A DNA stretch of 64,000 nucleotides from Chitinophaga pinensis. Its GTDB lineage: Bacteria > Bacteroidota > Bacteroidia > Chitinophagales > Chitinophagaceae. The notes under the pieces are model-generated. The model made no database searches, was not told the origin of the DNA, and saw only the letters and a list, made by a program, of their open reading frames with translations. Within the stretch, counting starts at the first letter, position 1, and each line of letters opens with the position of its first letter. The DNA lies in assembly GCF_007896845.1 (NCBI RefSeq), contig NZ_VOHS01000003.1, forward strand, positions 248,001 to 312,000, written 5' to 3'. Positions 62,086 through 64,000 of this stretch are shown here, one piece after another. Position numbers and translations under genes: made by a program.

Positions 62086-62112
62086 AAAAGTCTACACAAA
62101 TAGTAGACTTTT
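62086..62112. promoter_or_regulatory. 27-nt palindromic operator B
   Basis: Arms AAAAGTCTAC and GTAGACTTTT are perfect inverted copies around 7 nt. The core AGTCTA-N9-TAGACT matches the element at 49654-49680 in sequence and spacing. It covers the place of the -33 box of the downstream promoter. Confidence 0.8.
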
Positions 62113-62126
62113 AAATTTCTACTGTA

Positions 62127-62134
62127 TATATTTG
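62127..62134 (+). promoter_or_regulatory. -7 element of the cytochrome c/SoxC-like operon
   Basis: TATATTTG (TAnnTTTG) begins 14 nt after operator B. The start site would be near 62140, giving a leader of about 100 nt. Confidence 0.6.
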
Positions 62135-62169
62135 CATCAGATTATTATTGTGCTCCCACCAAGAGACCA

Positions 62170-62204
62170 AATGCAGTAGCCACTATGGCTACACTCTGCG
62201 CATT
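62170..62204 (+). promoter_or_regulatory. Leader hairpin before the cytochrome c gene
   Basis: TAGCCA (62177-62182) and TGGCTA (62186-62191) pair around CTA, extended by GCAG/CTGC after a 4-nt bulge. A 7-codon frame with one Cys (MATLCAL, 62185-62208) lies in it. No U-tract follows, so it is not a plain terminator. Confidence 0.4.
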
Positions 62205-62239
62205 GTAATCAACCAGAAGAATCCAAGTCTCATTATCTG

Positions 62240-62815
62240 ATGTTTAAGCTACGAATGCCTTATTGGGCCTGCGTTGCAGGTATTGCTATGATTTCATGTG
62301 AACGCCGTGTCAACACCGCGCCAACACATTTCGGCTATGGTCGCCCTGCTACAAAACAGGAGATCGCAGCAAAAGCAATAGCCATTCGTCCCGATGGGAA
62401 AGGATTACCCGCAGGTAGCGGTACTGTGCAGCATGGTGCTGTTATCTATGCAGGCAAGTGCGCATCCTGTCATGGCGTTACCGGCACAGAAGGACCGTTC
62501 AATGTACTGGTCGCACCGGATACCGCAGACGCTGTTCCTTTTGATCGTGCTCCGCAACGTATAAAAGCCATTGGGAACTATTGGCCGTATGCTACGACGG
62601 TATTCGATTACGTGCGTCGTGCCATGCCTTTTAATGCACCGGGCTCTTTATCAGATAATGAAGTATATAGCCTGACAGCATATCTGCTGTATGCTAACAA
62701 ACTGATAGACAGTTCTACTGTCATGAATGCGAAAACCTTGCCCGGCGTCATAATGCCGGCCCGGAAATACTATGTCACAGACAACAGGAACGGAGGGGAC
62801 GGGCCATATGAGTAA
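62240..62815 (+). CDS. Mono-haem cytochrome c lipoprotein
   Basis: The 191-residue protein has a probable lipoprotein signal (CVAGIAMISC, Cys20) and one haem c site, CASCH at residues 74-78, in GAVIYAGKCASCHGVTGTEGPFN. The later MPFNAPGSLSDNEVYSLTAYLLYANKLID segment supplies the likely methionine ligand and the conserved cytochrome c C-terminal helix. It should accept electrons from the SoxC-like dehydrogenase encoded 43 nt downstream, as SoxD- or SorB-type cytochromes do. The gene is first in an operon controlled from the 62086 operator region. Confidence 0.88.
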   Translation: MFKLRMPYWACVAGIAMISCERRVNTAPTHFGYGRPATKQEIAAKAIAIRPDGKGLPAGSGTVQHGAVIYAGKCASCHGVTGTEGPFNVLVAPDTADAVPFDRAPQRIKAIGNYWPYATTVFDYVRRAMPFNAPGSLSDNEVYSLTAYLLYANKLIDSSTVMNAKTLPGVIMPARKYYVTDNRNGGDGPYE

Positions 62816-62858
62816 ACATATGTGTCGTATAAAACTGTAATTCTTAACAGAACATAAT

Positions 62859-64000
62859 ATGAGCCAGAAGATGACGCGTCGTCGCCTTTTGCTCGGAGGT
62901 GCCGCCACAGCTGCTGTAGCTATGGTAAAGTCATCCTTTGGCAAAATGGTACAGACAGGTATTCCTGAAGCTGCTATGGATCCTACCAGACAGGTGGGGC
63001 CACTACCCGGCGTTTTGGGTACGAGATCTCCGTTTGAACATCCGCAGAGAAAAGCATCTCTTACTTCATCGCAGACGCCTCTGCAGGATCTCTACGGTAT
63101 TATCACGCCGTCCGATCTGCATTTCGAACGTCATCATGCCGGTGTGCCTGCCATAGATCCCAATACCTATGAACTCACTATTCATGGTATGGTAGACCGG
63201 CCGACAGTCTTCTCCCTCGCCGATCTTAAACGATTCCCCGCTGTATCAAGAATCTGTTTTATAGAATGCTCGGGTAACTTTCGCAAGCCCGATAAAGAAA
63301 CTATTACACCGCAGGATATCTGCGGACTCACCAGCCAGAGTGAATGGACCGGCGTCATGCTATCTACTATTTTCAGGGAAGTCGGTGTTGATCCGAAGGC
63401 CACATGGTTCCTCGCAGAAGGATCAGACGCCGCCGTGATGACACGCAGCATTCCTGTCAGCAAAGGATGGGATGATGCTATGATCGTTTATGCACAAAAT
63501 GGGGAGGCCATTCGCCCCCAGCAAGGGTACCCGGCCCGGCTGCTGTTACCGGGCTGGGAAGGCAATACCAGCATCAAATGGCTACGCCGTATTGAGTTGT
63601 CAGACGGCCCTTTTATGACGCGTGAAGAAACATCGAAATACACAGAACCGATAAAAGATGGAAAGATCCGTCAGTTCAGTTTTACAATGGATGCCCGCTC
63701 TATTATTACCTATCCCGCTTATCCCGTCCAGCTGCAAAAAGGTTGGGTGGAAATAAGAGGTATTGCATGGAGCGGACGTGGAAAAATAACAGGTGTGGAG
63801 ATCAGCACCAATGCCGGTAAAAGCTGGCAGGCCGCCCGGCTGCAGGAGCCAGTCATGGATAAAGCGCATACCTGTTTCAGGTATTTATGGCAATGGGATG
63901 GCGATACAACAGAGATCATGAGTCGCGCAATTGATGAAACGGGCTATATACAACCCTCACTGAAAGAGCTGATCACAGCCAGAGGTATAGGCACCGGATA
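62859..64000 (+). CDS. SoxC-like molybdenum sulfite/sulfane dehydrogenase (cut by window end)
   Basis: The first 380 codons are present; no stop occurs before the window end. The start MSQKMTRRRLLLGGAATAAVAMV is a twin-arginine export signal, as expected for a molybdopterin enzyme. The core shows ITPSDLHFERHHAGVP, the catalytic Cys137 in RICFIECSGN, LAEGSDAAVMTRSIPVSKGWDDAMIVYAQNGEAIRPQQGYPARLLLPGWEGNTSIKWLRRIE, FMTREETSKYT, and the dimerisation domain (VEIRGIAWSGRGKITGVEISTNAGKSWQAARLQEP, SRAIDETGYIQPS). This order matches SoxC of the thiosulfate-oxidising system and sulfite oxidases. No SoxXYZAB gene is visible. ATG 62859 or 62871 may be the start. Confidence 0.88.
   Translation, partial: MSQKMTRRRLLLGGAATAAVAMVKSSFGKMVQTGIPEAAMDPTRQVGPLPGVLGTRSPFEHPQRKASLTSSQTPLQDLYGIITPSDLHFERHHAGVPAIDPNTYELTIHGMVDRPTVFSLADLKRFPAVSRICFIECSGNFRKPDKETITPQDICGLTSQSEWTGVMLSTIFREVGVDPKATWFLAEGSDAAVMTRSIPVSKGWDDAMIVYAQNGEAIRPQQGYPARLLLPGWEGNTSIKWLRRIELSDGPFMTREETSKYTEPIKDGKIRQFSFTMDARSIITYPAYPVQLQKGWVEIRGIAWSGRGKITGVEISTNAGKSWQAARLQEPVMDKAHTCFRYLWQWDGDTTEIMSRAIDETGYIQPSLKELITARGIGTG

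Noticed and set aside
62140-62239. Cytochrome c leader considered as a SAM or molybdenum-cofactor riboswitch
   Set aside because: None of the conserved sequence blocks of those riboswitches could be matched by eye; only a bulged hairpin is visible.

Overview
The window comes from a member of the Bacteroidota, most likely Chitinophagaceae and close to Chitinophaga. Four things point there: two SusC/SusD outer-membrane pairs with a DUF3823 and a GH43 partner, an ECF sigma/FecR switch next to one pair, the acpP-fabF-rnc order, and many upstream regions with the Bacteroidetes -7 element TAnnTTTG, sometimes with a TTG/TTTG -33 element 18-20 nt before it. Shine-Dalgarno motifs are mostly absent. 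No rRNA, CRISPR array, prophage or insertion sequence was seen. There is one tRNA, an initiator tRNA-Met.

Layout. 0.1-9.9 kb is housekeeping and envelope: rbfA, a LolC/E-type permease, a transketolase N-half, a WecA/TagO-type glycosyltransferase, frr, an EamA transporter, a PPK2, mscL, a DUF3078 protein, scpA and an AraC regulator. 10-13 kb is a run of small stress proteins (YceI, OsmC, pirin, Dps), each closed by a strong terminator, followed by tRNA-fMet. 13.3-19.6 kb has a hypothetical, a flavin/2Fe-2S reductase, dxs, a LytS/LytTR two-component pair and a bacterial GGGP synthase. 19.6-22.1 kb is largely non-coding, with candidate small RNAs and a long palindrome. 22.1-27.3 kb holds a SusC/SusD pair whose SusC has an unusual repetitive linker. 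27.7-35.3 kb has a divergent PRPP synthetase, a frameshifted carboxypeptidase-regulatory-like gene and an RND efflux operon (MFP, pump, TolC). 35.7-39.7 kb has acpP-fabF-rnc and a GyrI-like gene with a WYL regulator. 40.2-49.2 kb is a polysaccharide-utilisation locus: sigma, anti-sigma, SusC with STN domain, SusD, DUF3823, GH43. 49.6-57.3 kb is an operon for periplasmic redox and TonB-dependent uptake (TlpA-like, YceI, di-haem peroxidase, TonB receptor, DUF4397, cupin-8). 57.4-59.7 kb is an OmpR-type two-component pair. 60-64 kb has a lipoprotein metalloprotease, small hypotheticals, and a cytochrome c plus SoxC-like sulfite/sulfane dehydrogenase cut by the window edge.

The most interesting signal is a probable sulfur-responsive circuit. 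The TlpA-to-cupin operon and the cytochrome c/SoxC operon, 12 kb apart, both carry a 27-nt palindrome with identical spacing (AGTCTA-N9-TAGACT) at the promoter. The first also has a 16-codon upstream ORF with four cysteines (MNNFLRSSGCMPCCCR) followed four bases later by a terminator-like hairpin. That is the layout of a cysteine-sensing attenuator. A second notable signal is a pair of long palindromes (21,972-22,064 and 61,208-61,296), each with perfect 35-bp arms built from 11-bp units: same architecture, different sequence. Function is inferred for all of these. The sequence patterns themselves are directly visible.
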